A stretch of DNA of 64,000 bases from Comamonadaceae bacterium (GCA_027488115.1 JAIYCG010000001.1:186001-250000); one strand, 5' to 3'. Counted from the stretch's first letter, positions 21,552 through 30,245 are shown. Notes: generated from the sequence alone by a model not told the origin. Program-made: numbers and translations.

Positions 21552-22813
21552 TGACATTGAAAGCAAAACACATGTTGATCAATCGCCGTCAAGCTATTTT
21601 TCAATCACTCGGCATGGGTGCATTTGCTTTTCCCGCTGTCTCTGCAATGGCCAGTTCGTCTTCTTCGTCGGGCCGAATTGTCATTGTTTTTTTGCGTGGC
21701 GCCTACGATGGCCTGTCGATGCTAGTGCCACATGGCGATGCAAGGTATGCTCAAATTCGCCCTAACATTGCCATTCCACAACCAGACGGCACCCTCAAAA
21801 CAGCACTGGCACTCGACGAAAATTTTGGACTTCACCCTGCTTGTAATGCCTTGCTTCCGCTCTGGCACCAAGGCGTCTTAGCCGCAATTCCTTGTGCGGG
21901 TTCGCCCGATTCGAGCAGATCTCATTTTGATGCTCAATACCATTGGGAAACAGGGAAACCAGGCTCTAGTTCGCCCTCTGACGGATGGATGAATGTCTTG
22001 TCGGGTATGGTTGGCAATGGGGCTGGGCTGCATGCGTTGGGTGTAGGGGAAAGCAGTCCTAGAATTTTGTCGGGCCCTAGGTCCGTTCAATTGGTGGGAA
22101 ATGGCTTGTTAGCCACAAGACCTGGAACGCTGGCCGAATCCAAAACGCGAGAGGCAATTCTCCAGTTGTATGCTGGCAACGAAAAAATGGCCAACGCCAT
22201 GCTGGAGGGTGCCAACAACCGCATGTCAACAGCGGCTATGTTGAAAGCGCCCAATATGGCTGCAAGCAATGAGCAACAAGCAGCCAACAATGGCGCAGGT
22301 TCTCCCCAAGGTCTGGCTTTAGATGCCAAACACCTTGGCGTGCTGATGCAGCAAAATCGTCAGCTTCGACTCGGATTCCTGTCCTCGGGTGGTTGGGACA
22401 CTCACATCAATCAAGGCAATGTCACTGGTTTATTGGCCAATAACTTGAACAACCTTGCCAATACACTCGTTCAACTCAGAGCCGCTTTCAATGAACCCAA
22501 TGACTTGGTGATCGTGGCCAGTGAATTTGGCCGTACCTGTGCTGAAAACGGTACAAGGGGCACCGACCACGGCCATGGCAATGTGATGTGGCTGCTAGGC
22601 AATCGCGCACAAGGCGGAAAATGGCATGGACGATGGGACGGTTTAGCCCAAAATCAGCTCAACGAGGGTAGGGATTTACCGGTACACCATGATTTCAGAG
22701 CTGTCTTGGCGCAAGCTCTGGTGGCAAGCTTGGGGTTACCCAGAACTCAGCTTTCTGATGTTTTTCCTGGCTATCGGTGGGACGACATGCTAGATGGTAT
22801 TTTCAAGACTTAG
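21551..22813 (+). CDS. DUF1501 domain protein with Tat-like signal
   Basis: Protein of 420 residues, sulfatase/alkaline phosphatase-related fold (DUF1501). The N-terminus carries INRRQAIFQSLGMGAFAFPAV, a twin-arginine-like signal, so export in folded form is likely. Family blocks: IVFLRGAYDGLSMLVPHGD, SHFDAQYHWETG, SSGGWDTHINQG, VIVASEFGRTCAENGTRGTDHGHGN. The histidines and aspartates of the last block would be metal ligands by analogy with alkaline phosphatase-like enzymes, but no activity is established. A GTG 3 bp upstream is an alternative start. It forms a coupled pair with the DUF1800 gene. Confidence 0.85.
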   Translation: MTLKAKHMLINRRQAIFQSLGMGAFAFPAVSAMASSSSSSGRIVIVFLRGAYDGLSMLVPHGDARYAQIRPNIAIPQPDGTLKTALALDENFGLHPACNALLPLWHQGVLAAIPCAGSPDSSRSHFDAQYHWETGKPGSSSPSDGWMNVLSGMVGNGAGLHALGVGESSPRILSGPRSVQLVGNGLLATRPGTLAESKTREAILQLYAGNEKMANAMLEGANNRMSTAAMLKAPNMAASNEQQAANNGAGSPQGLALDAKHLGVLMQQNRQLRLGFLSSGGWDTHINQGNVTGLLANNLNNLANTLVQLRAAFNEPNDLVIVASEFGRTCAENGTRGTDHGHGNVMWLLGNRAQGGKWHGRWDGLAQNQLNEGRDLPVHHDFRAVLAQALVASLGLPRTQLSDVFPGYRWDDMLDGIFKT

Positions 22814-22822
22814 AAGGAGAGT

Positions 22823-23023
22823 TCATTGAAAATAGCACCACAATCCATAACATTTGCCTGAGAACCACTCAATGGCGACATCCAGCAGCACAGTGAAAAG
22901 AAAAAATGGCATTCCAAAATACACAGCGGCCCAAAAACCCGCCAACCACGTGGGTCGTGGCTCTTTAAGTCTGTATCCCATGACCGTTTGGGTCTGTCTT
23001 TTTTCAAGGAATTTCTTCAGCAT
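22823..23023 (-). CDS. Small predicted membrane protein, 66 residues
   Basis: I do not recognise a named family. The reading frame has a protein-like layout: a basic N-terminus (LKKFLEKRQTQTVMGYRLKEPRP), then one long or two short hydrophobic segments (TWLAGFWAAVYFGMPFFLFTVLLDVAIEW) and an aromatic C-terminus ending in CYGLWCYFQ. It fills a gap that would otherwise be empty between DUF1501 and the next + strand gene and is divergent from the latter by 39 bp. The Met at 23023 is the best start; the frame is open further, but that part would overlap the divergent gene. A competing 70-residue + strand frame over the same bases looks less protein-like. Confidence 0.55.
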   Translation of the reverse strand: MLKKFLEKRQTQTVMGYRLKEPRPTWLAGFWAAVYFGMPFFLFTVLLDVAIEWFSGKCYGLWCYFQ

Positions 23024-23062
23024 TCGATTGCGCTTTAATGCAGTCTTCAAAAAGGTAACCCA

Positions 23063-23983
23063 ATGATAGTGCATTGGGATGGCCATGACCTCACACAATG
23101 GGATGCCGTTCATCAAAAAGCGGCAGGTTCGTTGCAACAAGGCTGGGACTACGGTTCAAGTTTGAAATTGTTGGGCGTCCCCGTTTTAAGAGCCAGAGTC
23201 ATGGATCAGGGTCAACAAGTGGCTCAGGCGCAGTTCATCGTCAGGCGGTGGGGCAAGTTGGGCGCCGTTGCACTTTGTACGCGCGGTCCTATTTGGTCTC
23301 AACCCCTCACACCTGAAGCAGAATCGATCGTTTACAAAGCCCTCAAAAAAACATTGCCCCTAACTGGCATTCGATTTATGGCTGTCACACCTGAAGTGAG
23401 TGAAGGCCAAGTACATGGCCTTCATCCTATGCGCCGAATCATGTCTGGCATGTCAACAGTCATGCTTGACATTAGCCAACCCATTTCAGACATCCGAGCG
23501 CAACTTGAAGGACGCTGGCGAACGAGCTTGGTCGGTGCTGAGTCAAGTGAAATGACTATTCACAAAGTTGGGACCAATGAAGGTCAATACCGTTGGCTAC
23601 TTGACAATGAGAAACAGCAAAGAGTGGACAAACAACTTGAAGGCTTGCCACTTCCTTTCTTTGACCTGTATGTTCAATCGCGCAAACAACCCGCTAAAAA
23701 CATTCTGACACTTCGAAGCGATGTGAGGCGTGATCGAATTGCCGCAATGATGTTTTTGATTCACGGCGAAGCGGCCACCTACCAAGTTGGCTGGACTTCC
23801 GACCAAGGGCGTGAGTTGAATGCCCACCATCTCATCTTGTGGCGCGCCATAGAAGAGTTGCGCGAGAGGCGTATCAGAGTTTTAGATTTAGGAGGGGTCA
23901 ACACCATTCGAAGCGCAGGTGTTGCCAGATTCAAGATGCGAACAGGCGGTAAGGTTCTAACTCTGGCTGGTACTTACATATAG
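23063..23983 (+). CDS. FemAB-like GNAT acyltransferase
   Basis: Protein of 306 residues with the two-lobed FemAB/BioF2-like acetyltransferase arrangement. The C-terminal lobe has the diagnostic run HHLILWRAIEELRERRIRVLDLGGVNT followed by GVARFKMRTGGKV, like Fem-type ligases that attach amino acids to peptidoglycan or related acyl transfer enzymes. No signal peptide, so cytoplasmic. It heads a tight + strand gene run; the next gene starts 14 bp later. The acceptor is unknown; a cell-envelope role is suggested only by the downstream LD-carboxypeptidase. Confidence 0.7.
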   Translation: MIVHWDGHDLTQWDAVHQKAAGSLQQGWDYGSSLKLLGVPVLRARVMDQGQQVAQAQFIVRRWGKLGAVALCTRGPIWSQPLTPEAESIVYKALKKTLPLTGIRFMAVTPEVSEGQVHGLHPMRRIMSGMSTVMLDISQPISDIRAQLEGRWRTSLVGAESSEMTIHKVGTNEGQYRWLLDNEKQQRVDKQLEGLPLPFFDLYVQSRKQPAKNILTLRSDVRRDRIAAMMFLIHGEAATYQVGWTSDQGRELNAHHLILWRAIEELRERRIRVLDLGGVNTIRSAGVARFKMRTGGKVLTLAGTYI

Positions 23984-23997
23984 ATTTGAAGTTTTCC

Positions 23998-24618
23998 ATG
24001 TACTTACCCAAGCAATTCAATCATCCTGAGCATGCCAGAAACATCATTCAGGAAAATCCTTTTGCCAGTCTCATCTCCAATGACGACCAAGGTTTTCCTT
24101 TTGTCTCACACATTCCAATTAAATTAATCCCCCATGCAACAGATGCCCAGCAAGACAAGCTGCTGGGGCATGTGGCCAAGGGAAATCCACATGCTGAATT
24201 TTTGCGCAGTCGCCCCTTGGTTCTGCTGACATTCATGGGGCCACATGCCTACATGTCACCCATGGTTTATCCAGACTTGGTCAGGGTGCCTACATGGAGT
24301 TATGTGGCGGTTCATGTGAAAGCTGAGGTCAAAATTTTGGAAGGTGAAGAAGCCAAAGATGCCATCTTGAAACAGCTCATTGCAGATCATGAGCCGCCGT
24401 ATGCCAAGCAATGGCGAGGTTTGCCAGAAACCTACACACAACCCATGCTCAATGCCATTGTTGCGTTTGAAATGAAAGTTCAAGACATTCACACCAAAGT
24501 CAAACTCAATCAACATCGACCAGAGTCTCATGCGGCCATGCATGCGGCCTATGAAGCTGGCAATGAATCTGAAAAGGCATTGGCTCTGTGGATGAGACGA
24601 CTTGGAATGTCTGCATGA
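23998..24618 (+). CDS. FMN-binding negative transcriptional regulator-like protein (PaiB family)
   Basis: Protein of 206 residues with the split-barrel flavin-binding fold of PaiB. The N-terminus MYLPKQFNHPE, the block GFPFVSHIPI and the strand PLVLLTFMGPHAYMSP followed by VPTWSYVAVH are standard for the family. The ATG at 23998 is used because it gives the family N-terminus; a TTG four codons upstream is less likely. In Bacillus, PaiB is linked to control of sporulation and protease genes, but most members are uncharacterised. The stop overlaps the tadA fusion start by 4 bp. Confidence 0.85.
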   Translation: MYLPKQFNHPEHARNIIQENPFASLISNDDQGFPFVSHIPIKLIPHATDAQQDKLLGHVAKGNPHAEFLRSRPLVLLTFMGPHAYMSPMVYPDLVRVPTWSYVAVHVKAEVKILEGEEAKDAILKQLIADHEPPYAKQWRGLPETYTQPMLNAIVAFEMKVQDIHTKVKLNQHRPESHAAMHAAYEAGNESEKALALWMRRLGMSA

Positions 24619-25997
24619 ACCAAGATCTGCAATGGATGCAAGCTGCCTTGGCGCTGGCCAAGCAAGCGGGGGAGGCTGGTGAAGTTCCTGTGGGAGCTGT
24701 GCTTGTAAACGATGGAAAAATTGTTGGCAGAGGCAGAAACAGTCTTATTTCAAACAAAGATCCGACAGCCCATGCAGAGATTTTGGCCCTTCGCGATGCT
24801 GCTCAATCGCTAGGTAATTACAGATTAGAGAGCTGCACACTTTATGTCACTCTTGAACCCTGCACCATGTGCTCCGGCGCTATTGTGAACGCTCGCATTG
24901 CTCGCTTGGTTTATGGTGCATCAGAGCCTAGAACTGGCGCTGCAGGTTCTGTGTTCAATGTCTTTCAAAATGCAACACTTAACCATCACACTGCTTTAAA
25001 AGGTGGCTTGTTGGCAGAGGAATCGCGACAGCTTTTGCAAGATTTTTTCAAACCAAAACGAATCAATGCAAACCCTTTGCGCGAAGATGCTTTGCGTCCA
25101 TCCGACGAATGGTTTAACGGCATTCCCGATTACCCATGGTCTGGCCATTACATTTCTGATTTGCCTACTTTGAATGGTTTGCGCATGCACTATTTAGATG
25201 AGGCAATCCATTCAGACAACTCAGATCAGATCACGTATCTGTGTCTGCATGGCAATCCTGCATGGAGCTATCTTTATCGAAAGATGATTCCCATCTTCAG
25301 TGCAAAAGGTCATCGCGTGGTGGCGCCAGACCTCATTGGTTTTGGGAAGAGCGACAAGTTTAAAAAACCTCAGCAACACAGCTTTGGCTTTCACAGACAA
25401 GTCTTGCTGGATTTCATTGAGCGCTTGGATTTAAAACGTGTGGTCTTGGTCGTTCAAGATTGGGGCGGCATTCTGGGCCTGACTTTACCCATTGCCATGC
25501 CCGATCGTTTTATGGGATTGCTTGTCATGAACACCACCCTGGCTACGGGCACCCAACCATTGTCCGATGGCTTTTTGAGTTGGCGTTCCTGGTGTCATGA
25601 CAATCCAGATTTCGATGTTGCCAAACTCTTTGCACGTGGCAACAAGCACATGTCACCTGAAGAAACTCAAGCCTACAACAGCCCCTTCAAAGATCGTGGT
25701 CATCGTGCAGCTCTGCATGCTTTTCCACCTATGGTGCCAGAACATGAAAACAGTGCAGGCGCTGAAATTTCCAGACTTGCCTTGCATTTTTGGCGTGAAC
25801 GCTGGCACGGTCAAACGATGATGGCCATTGGACTTCAAGACCCGGTGCTAGGACAAAAAGTGATGCGCTCGCTAAAGGCAAACATACGCAATTGTCCTGA
25901 GCCAATGCTGTTGCCTGAAGCTGGACATTTTGTACAAGAACACGGGCAATCTATCGCTGAAGCTGCCGTTCAGCATTTCAAAATGAGTCATTCATGA
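24615..25997 (+). CDS. tadA: TadA-haloalkane dehalogenase fusion protein
   Basis: One continuous frame of 460 residues. Residues 1-149 are the tRNA wobble adenosine deaminase TadA (A34 to inosine in tRNA-Arg), with zinc ligands in HAE (His53, Glu55) and PCTMC (Cys83, Cys86). Residues about 155-460 are an alpha/beta hydrolase of the haloalkane dehalogenase class, close in layout to DhlA: nucleophile Asp282 and adjacent halide Trp283 in VVQDWGG, second halide Trp323 in DGFLSW, acid Asp409 in AIGLQDPVLG, base His438 in AGHFVQE. HGNP (213-215) forms the oxyanion loop. TadA is normally a stand-alone protein of about 150-180 residues. It overlaps both neighbours by 4 bp. tadA is essential in most bacteria, so the deaminase half is very likely active. 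Confidence 0.88.
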   Translation: MNQDLQWMQAALALAKQAGEAGEVPVGAVLVNDGKIVGRGRNSLISNKDPTAHAEILALRDAAQSLGNYRLESCTLYVTLEPCTMCSGAIVNARIARLVYGASEPRTGAAGSVFNVFQNATLNHHTALKGGLLAEESRQLLQDFFKPKRINANPLREDALRPSDEWFNGIPDYPWSGHYISDLPTLNGLRMHYLDEAIHSDNSDQITYLCLHGNPAWSYLYRKMIPIFSAKGHRVVAPDLIGFGKSDKFKKPQQHSFGFHRQVLLDFIERLDLKRVVLVVQDWGGILGLTLPIAMPDRFMGLLVMNTTLATGTQPLSDGFLSWRSWCHDNPDFDVAKLFARGNKHMSPEETQAYNSPFKDRGHRAALHAFPPMVPEHENSAGAEISRLALHFWRERWHGQTMMAIGLQDPVLGQKVMRSLKANIRNCPEPMLLPEAGHFVQEHGQSIAEAAVQHFKMSHS

Positions 25998-26902
25998 GCC
26001 ACATTTACATCTTTTCTCCTTCCAGTGCCGTACGCGATAAAGCTGCCTTTCGTCGCGGAATCAAACGACTGAAAGCGCAAGGTCATGAAGTTGAAATTGA
26101 CACCGATGCTTTGAGCAGTCACATGCGATTTGCAGGTGATGACGAGACTCGATTGAAAGCCATACAGCGTGCATCAGCCAGCGGTGCCAACATTGCCATG
26201 ATTTCAAGAGGTGGCTATGGACTGACGCGTTTGTTAACGCAACTGTCCTATCAGACCATCGCCAAGGCCATCGACAAAGGTATGCAATTTGTTGGCTTGA
26301 GCGACTTCACCGCTTTTCAACTGGCCGTCTATGCTAAAACTCAGAGAATAACTTGGCATGGACCCGCCCTAGGTGAAGACTTTGGCCCTGACAATGAACC
26401 TGATGAGATCATGCAAGCCTGCTTTGATGATTTGTGTCTTGAGCAAGGAGAGGGTACAGGTTGGCGCATGCCCGCACTGCCTTTGCAAAAACCTGTCAAA
26501 GTTAACAACGCAGTTTTATGGGGCGGTAATTTAGCAGTTCTGACATCGCTTTTGGGAACGCCGTTTTTTCCAATGGTAAAAGGTGGCGTCTTGTTTTTGG
26601 AAGATGTCGGAGAGCACCCTTACAAAATTGAACGCATGCTGACGCAGCTTTTGAATGCTGGCGTTTTGCAAAAACAAAAGGCCATTGTGTTGGGACAATT
26701 CACTTCCTACAAATTGGTTTCACACGACAAGGGATTTAAACTTAACACGGTGATAGAGAGGCTTCGCTCTCATCTCAAAATTCCTGTGCTAACAGGTCTG
26801 CCATTTGGGCACGTTAGCACCAAAGTTCTTTTGCCTATTGGCGCAAAAGTCTATCTTGCAACCGAAGGCCGTGACGCCTTTTTAGTCTGGGGCCATATTT
26901 GA
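25994..26902 (+). CDS. ldcA: LD-carboxypeptidase (S66 family)
   Basis: Cytoplasmic enzyme that removes the terminal D-Ala from recycled murein tetrapeptides. The protein has 302 residues. The S66 triad is visible: nucleophile Ser103 in GLSDFTAFQ, Glu in LEDVGEHPYKIERML, and His in GLPFGHVSTK. It starts within the stop of the TadA fusion and its stop overlaps the acylase gene, so this is a coupled operon. No signal peptide, consistent with peptidoglycan recycling in the cytoplasm. Confidence 0.88.
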   Translation: MSHIYIFSPSSAVRDKAAFRRGIKRLKAQGHEVEIDTDALSSHMRFAGDDETRLKAIQRASASGANIAMISRGGYGLTRLLTQLSYQTIAKAIDKGMQFVGLSDFTAFQLAVYAKTQRITWHGPALGEDFGPDNEPDEIMQACFDDLCLEQGEGTGWRMPALPLQKPVKVNNAVLWGGNLAVLTSLLGTPFFPMVKGGVLFLEDVGEHPYKIERMLTQLLNAGVLQKQKAIVLGQFTSYKLVSHDKGFKLNTVIERLRSHLKIPVLTGLPFGHVSTKVLLPIGAKVYLATEGRDAFLVWGHI

Positions 26903-29382
26903 TGTCAATGAAAAGAATTCGCTGGAGCCGTTGGTTCTTAGTGGCTGTGCTGGCATTTGTATTGCTGGCCTTGACTGCGTTCGGCGCTTTTCAAATTTAT
27001 TTGCTTCGATCTATGGCACCGCTTTCAGGCGTTCAACAATTACAAGGCTTATATTCAGGCGTTGAAATTAAACGCGATGTCTCCGATGTTACGCACATAC
27101 ATGCCTCAAACCCCCTAGATGCTTGGCGAGCGATTGGTTTTGTTCATGCCCAAGAACGCGGGTGGCAATTGGCTTTCAACCGCCAAGTCATGCACGGTGA
27201 GTTGTCAGAATGGCTTGGCCCCACCACATTGGAAACAGACAAATTGATGCGCACATTGGGCATCATGAAAGCCGCGCAAGCTCAGTTTGAGAAGTTGCCA
27301 GCCAACACACAAAAAGCCCTTGAGGCCTATGCCGAAGGTGTACGTGCGGGATATGCCAGCGAACAGTGGCGTGCACCTGAGTTTGTTATTATGGGCATCC
27401 ATCCAACTAAGTCAATGAAATCCTGGACCGCCATTGACAGCGTGGGTTGGGCATTGATGATGGCTTTAGATTTAGGCGGCAACTGGGGAAATGAATTTGC
27501 ACGTTTAATGGTGGCTCAAACATTGAGCACCGAAGATTTGTGGAAATTACTGCCACCCTATCCAGGTGAATCTCGAGCTACCAAAGTTGATATTGCAGCC
27601 CTTTATCAAAGTTTAGGTGTGTATGCCAAGCCTGGTTCGCCACAAGCGAATGCATTGGCATCTCAGAAAATGCTGGCCTCAACGACCTTGGACATTGGCG
27701 TTTTAGAAGGAAAGGGCAGCAACAACTGGGTACTGCCTGGCAGCAACACGAAATCTGGTTTGCCTTTGCTGGCCAATGATCCTCACCTTGGTTTAAGTGC
27801 ACCTGCTGTTTGGTATTTTGCTGGTTTGCATTCGCCACCGGGTCAGTTGCCAGACGGCAAACCTCATGGTGCGTTGAATGTGGTGGGTGCAACATTGCCA
27901 GGCCTACCTTTTGTGGTTTTGGGCCGCACTCAAATGGCTGCTTGGGGCTTTACCAATACAGGACCAGATGTTCAAGATTTGTACCTTGAAGCTTTGGAAG
28001 GCCCAAACAATTACCGAACACCCAATGGCCAGCAAGCCTTCGAAACGCGAGATGAAGTGATCAAAGTTAAAGGGCAGGGTGATGTGACCCTCAAAGTTCG
28101 AAGCACACGCCATGGGCCGGTGATATCGGATGTACAGCCTGCCTATGCACAGTTCTTGAACATGGACAAATATGCCATTGCATTGCGTTGGTCTGCTTTG
28201 GACATAGACAATCAAACCATCGTGGCTGGCATGGAAGCGAATTTTGCGTCATCCGTTGCTGACTTGCGTCAAGCCTTCTCAAAGAACCATTCACCCATGC
28301 AAAGCATTGTCATGGCTGATACAGCCGGAAATGTGTTGTTCAAAGCTGCTGGCAAAGTCCCGGTGCGTTCTGCAGCGCACGATTTGCAAGGCATGGTGCC
28401 AGCACCAGGTTGGCTGTCTCAATACGATTGGCAGTCTTGGATTCCCTACGATCAAACACCAGAAGTTTCTCAAGCCGACATTGAAAAACGAGGGTGGCAT
28501 GCCACTGCCAATCAAAAGATCTTGCCTCCAGGCTATGCACCATTTTTAACCCACGATTGGACGGGCCCAGAACGGTTTGATCGAATTGCACAATTGCTTT
28601 CTGCTGGAACCAAATTGGATGCCAGCCAAATGAAAACCATTCAAGCAGATGTGCATTCCTTAGCGGCTGACCGGCTGTTGCCCTATCTTCAGACTTTGAC
28701 TTCAACTCACCCCAAGGGTCCTGATGCTTTGGCACAGTTGAAGTTGTTCAAAGGTGATATGTCCCGTGATTCTTCGGGCGCATTGATTTATGCAGTTTGG
28801 ATTGACGAGGTCACACGTGCCATCCTGATTCCTAAATTGGGTGAGACACGATTTAAAGCCTTGTTTGGTAAGCGTGCATTCAGACCTGGCGTAGAGGGTG
28901 TGTTGGCTACTCAAGACAAGTCTTGGTGTGGTGAAGCAGGATGCCAAGTCTTGATGAACAAAGCCCTAGATTCAGCATTGGACAAAATTGTGGCCATGCA
29001 AGGCGACAAAGTGTCAGAGTGGAACTGGGGCCGTGCACACCCAGCTCTCAGTGCCCATAAGCCTTTTGGCAATGTCAAATCCCTTGCAGCGTTCTTTGAC
29101 GTAACCGGCCCTAGCGGCGGTGATGCATTCACGGTCAATGTGGGTCAATATTGGACAAATAGCACTACAGTGCCTTTTGCAACACGTCATGCGGCGTCTA
29201 TGCGAGCGGTCTACGACTTGGCTAATTTAGAAGAATCTGGTTTCATTTATCAGACGGGACAAAGTGGTCATCCTTTTTCTCCAAGGTATCGGGACATGAG
29301 AGATGAATGGGGTCAAGTGAAGTACAGACCACTGACCATGACGACCTCAGGTCCTACTCAGTTGCTGAAACTCATTCCTTGA
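26902..29382 (+). CDS. Penicillin acylase-family N-terminal nucleophile amidohydrolase
   Basis: Protein of 826 residues with an N-terminal signal anchor (RWFLVAVLAFVLLALTAFGAF), so periplasmic. Members are made as one chain that self-cleaves into alpha and beta subunits; the expected new N-terminal nucleophile is Ser273 in GKGSNNWVLPG. The following LLANDPHLGLSAPAVWY and the later WTGPERFDRIAQLL, HPALSAHKPFGNV and SGGDAFTVN segments are standard. Substrates in the family include beta-lactam side-chain amides and N-acyl homoserine lactones; none can be assigned here. ATG at 26902 overlaps the ldcA stop. A terminator follows the stop by 6 bp. Confidence 0.88.
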   Translation: MSMKRIRWSRWFLVAVLAFVLLALTAFGAFQIYLLRSMAPLSGVQQLQGLYSGVEIKRDVSDVTHIHASNPLDAWRAIGFVHAQERGWQLAFNRQVMHGELSEWLGPTTLETDKLMRTLGIMKAAQAQFEKLPANTQKALEAYAEGVRAGYASEQWRAPEFVIMGIHPTKSMKSWTAIDSVGWALMMALDLGGNWGNEFARLMVAQTLSTEDLWKLLPPYPGESRATKVDIAALYQSLGVYAKPGSPQANALASQKMLASTTLDIGVLEGKGSNNWVLPGSNTKSGLPLLANDPHLGLSAPAVWYFAGLHSPPGQLPDGKPHGALNVVGATLPGLPFVVLGRTQMAAWGFTNTGPDVQDLYLEALEGPNNYRTPNGQQAFETRDEVIKVKGQGDVTLKVRSTRHGPVISDVQPAYAQFLNMDKYAIALRWSALDIDNQTIVAGMEANFASSVADLRQAFSKNHSPMQSIVMADTAGNVLFKAAGKVPVRSAAHDLQGMVPAPGWLSQYDWQSWIPYDQTPEVSQADIEKRGWHATANQKILPPGYAPFLTHDWTGPERFDRIAQLLSAGTKLDASQMKTIQADVHSLAADRLLPYLQTLTSTHPKGPDALAQLKLFKGDMSRDSSGALIYAVWIDEVTRAILIPKLGETRFKALFGKRAFRPGVEGVLATQDKSWCGEAGCQVLMNKALDSALDKIVAMQGDKVSEWNWGRAHPALSAHKPFGNVKSLAAFFDVTGPSGGDAFTVNVGQYWTNSTTVPFATRHAASMRAVYDLANLEESGFIYQTGQSGHPFSPRYRDMRDEWGQVKYRPLTMTTSGPTQLLKLIP

Positions 29383-29387
29383 TGAAG

Positions 29388-29412
29388 AAGCCCTGATAAG
29401 GGCTTTTCCTTC
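29388..29412 (+). terminator. Intrinsic terminator after the acylase gene
   Basis: AAGCCCT (29388-29394) and AGGGCTT (29399-29405) form a perfect 7-bp stem with a GATA loop, followed by a T-rich tail TTCCTTC. It ends the operon that begins at 23063. The AT-rich stretch from about 29440 to 29530 between this and the convergent ankyrin gene has no feature I can name. Confidence 0.7.
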
Positions 29413-29555
29413 ATTAAGACTGACAGGAGAGATGTGTTTTATCTGTTGGGTTTTTGAAGCAACATCTTACTTAACATAATATACATCGTATGAAGTTAAT
29501 AGGATCTATAAAAACCTAATAGTTTCAATCAGATCCCTGCGAGGCTTCTAATGAC

Positions 29556-30242
29556 CTATGGCGCTTTGCCAGCTCTTTTCTTTTGCTCGGTCACTTGGAT
29601 GGCTTCTTGAACGAGCTTCAATGAATCTGGACGGTTTCCTTGTACTGCAAAATCTACCGCACTTAAACCCAGTTGGTTTTTCAAAAGTATGTCGGCTCCT
29701 TCGTCAATCAACAATTGAACAGCCTTGGCATTGCCATACCTCGCTGCCATCATCAATGGCGTTGTTCCATTGGGAGACTCAGCATCTATGTAGGCACTTT
29801 CATCCAGTAGCAGTTGGATTAATTCGGTGTGTCCACTTGTGGCTGCGTAATGCAACGGTGTCCATCCTGGATGGTTGATGTCGGCTTTTAGGCTGATTAA
29901 GAGCTTTGCCAATACAACTTGGCCCCTTAAACACAAGAGCATCAAAGCTGATTCACCGTATGAGTTGCGAACGTTCAAATTCACCTTGGGGTGTTTGGCA
30001 AGGACTTCAAAAGTATTCAGGGAGCCCTGACGCAATGCAAGAAGCAAGGCCGGTTCTGCGTTCAAATCGACCGTATTAGGGTCAAATCCGCGAGCCAACA
30101 AACTCGAAACTACTTTAACTTGATCCTCTGGAATGGCTTTGAAAAAGTCTTCATAAGAGCCAGCCAAAACAGACAGTGATAATGTTAAAAAACCAATCTT
30201 TACAATGTACTTTTTTAGTAATCGAATGTTAACTATCAACAT
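29556..30242 (-). CDS. Exported ankyrin-repeat protein
   Basis: Protein of 228 residues with a basic N-terminus and a hydrophobic signal segment (IVKIGFLTLSLSVLAGS), so probably periplasmic or anchored. About five ankyrin repeats follow (residues 45-210), seen best in GWTPLHYAATSGHTELIQLLLDE and GTTPLMMAARYGNAKAVQLLIDEGAD. The repeat joint at LKADINHPGWTPLHY is a few residues shorter than consensus. The Lys-rich C-terminus ends KKRAGKAP. It starts 3 bp after tatD and is the last gene of the mltG-tmk-holB-tatD run. Ankyrin repeats bind proteins; the partner is unknown. Confidence 0.82.
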   Translation of the reverse strand: MLIVNIRLLKKYIVKIGFLTLSLSVLAGSYEDFFKAIPEDQVKVVSSLLARGFDPNTVDLNAEPALLLALRQGSLNTFEVLAKHPKVNLNVRNSYGESALMLLCLRGQVVLAKLLISLKADINHPGWTPLHYAATSGHTELIQLLLDESAYIDAESPNGTTPLMMAARYGNAKAVQLLIDEGADILLKNQLGLSAVDFAVQGNRPDSLKLVQEAIQVTEQKKRAGKAP

Positions 30243-30245
30243 GAT

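Noticed and set aside
22854-23066. A 70-codon + strand frame between the DUF1501 and FemAB-like genes
   Set aside because: The overlapping minus-strand frame looks far more like a real membrane protein; the + frame is Lys/Ser/Asn-rich without pattern.
29440-29530. AT-rich stretch between the acylase and ankyrin genes, considered as a small RNA promoter
   Set aside because: It holds several TATAAT-like hexamers but no matched -35 or following terminator; both flanking genes end here.
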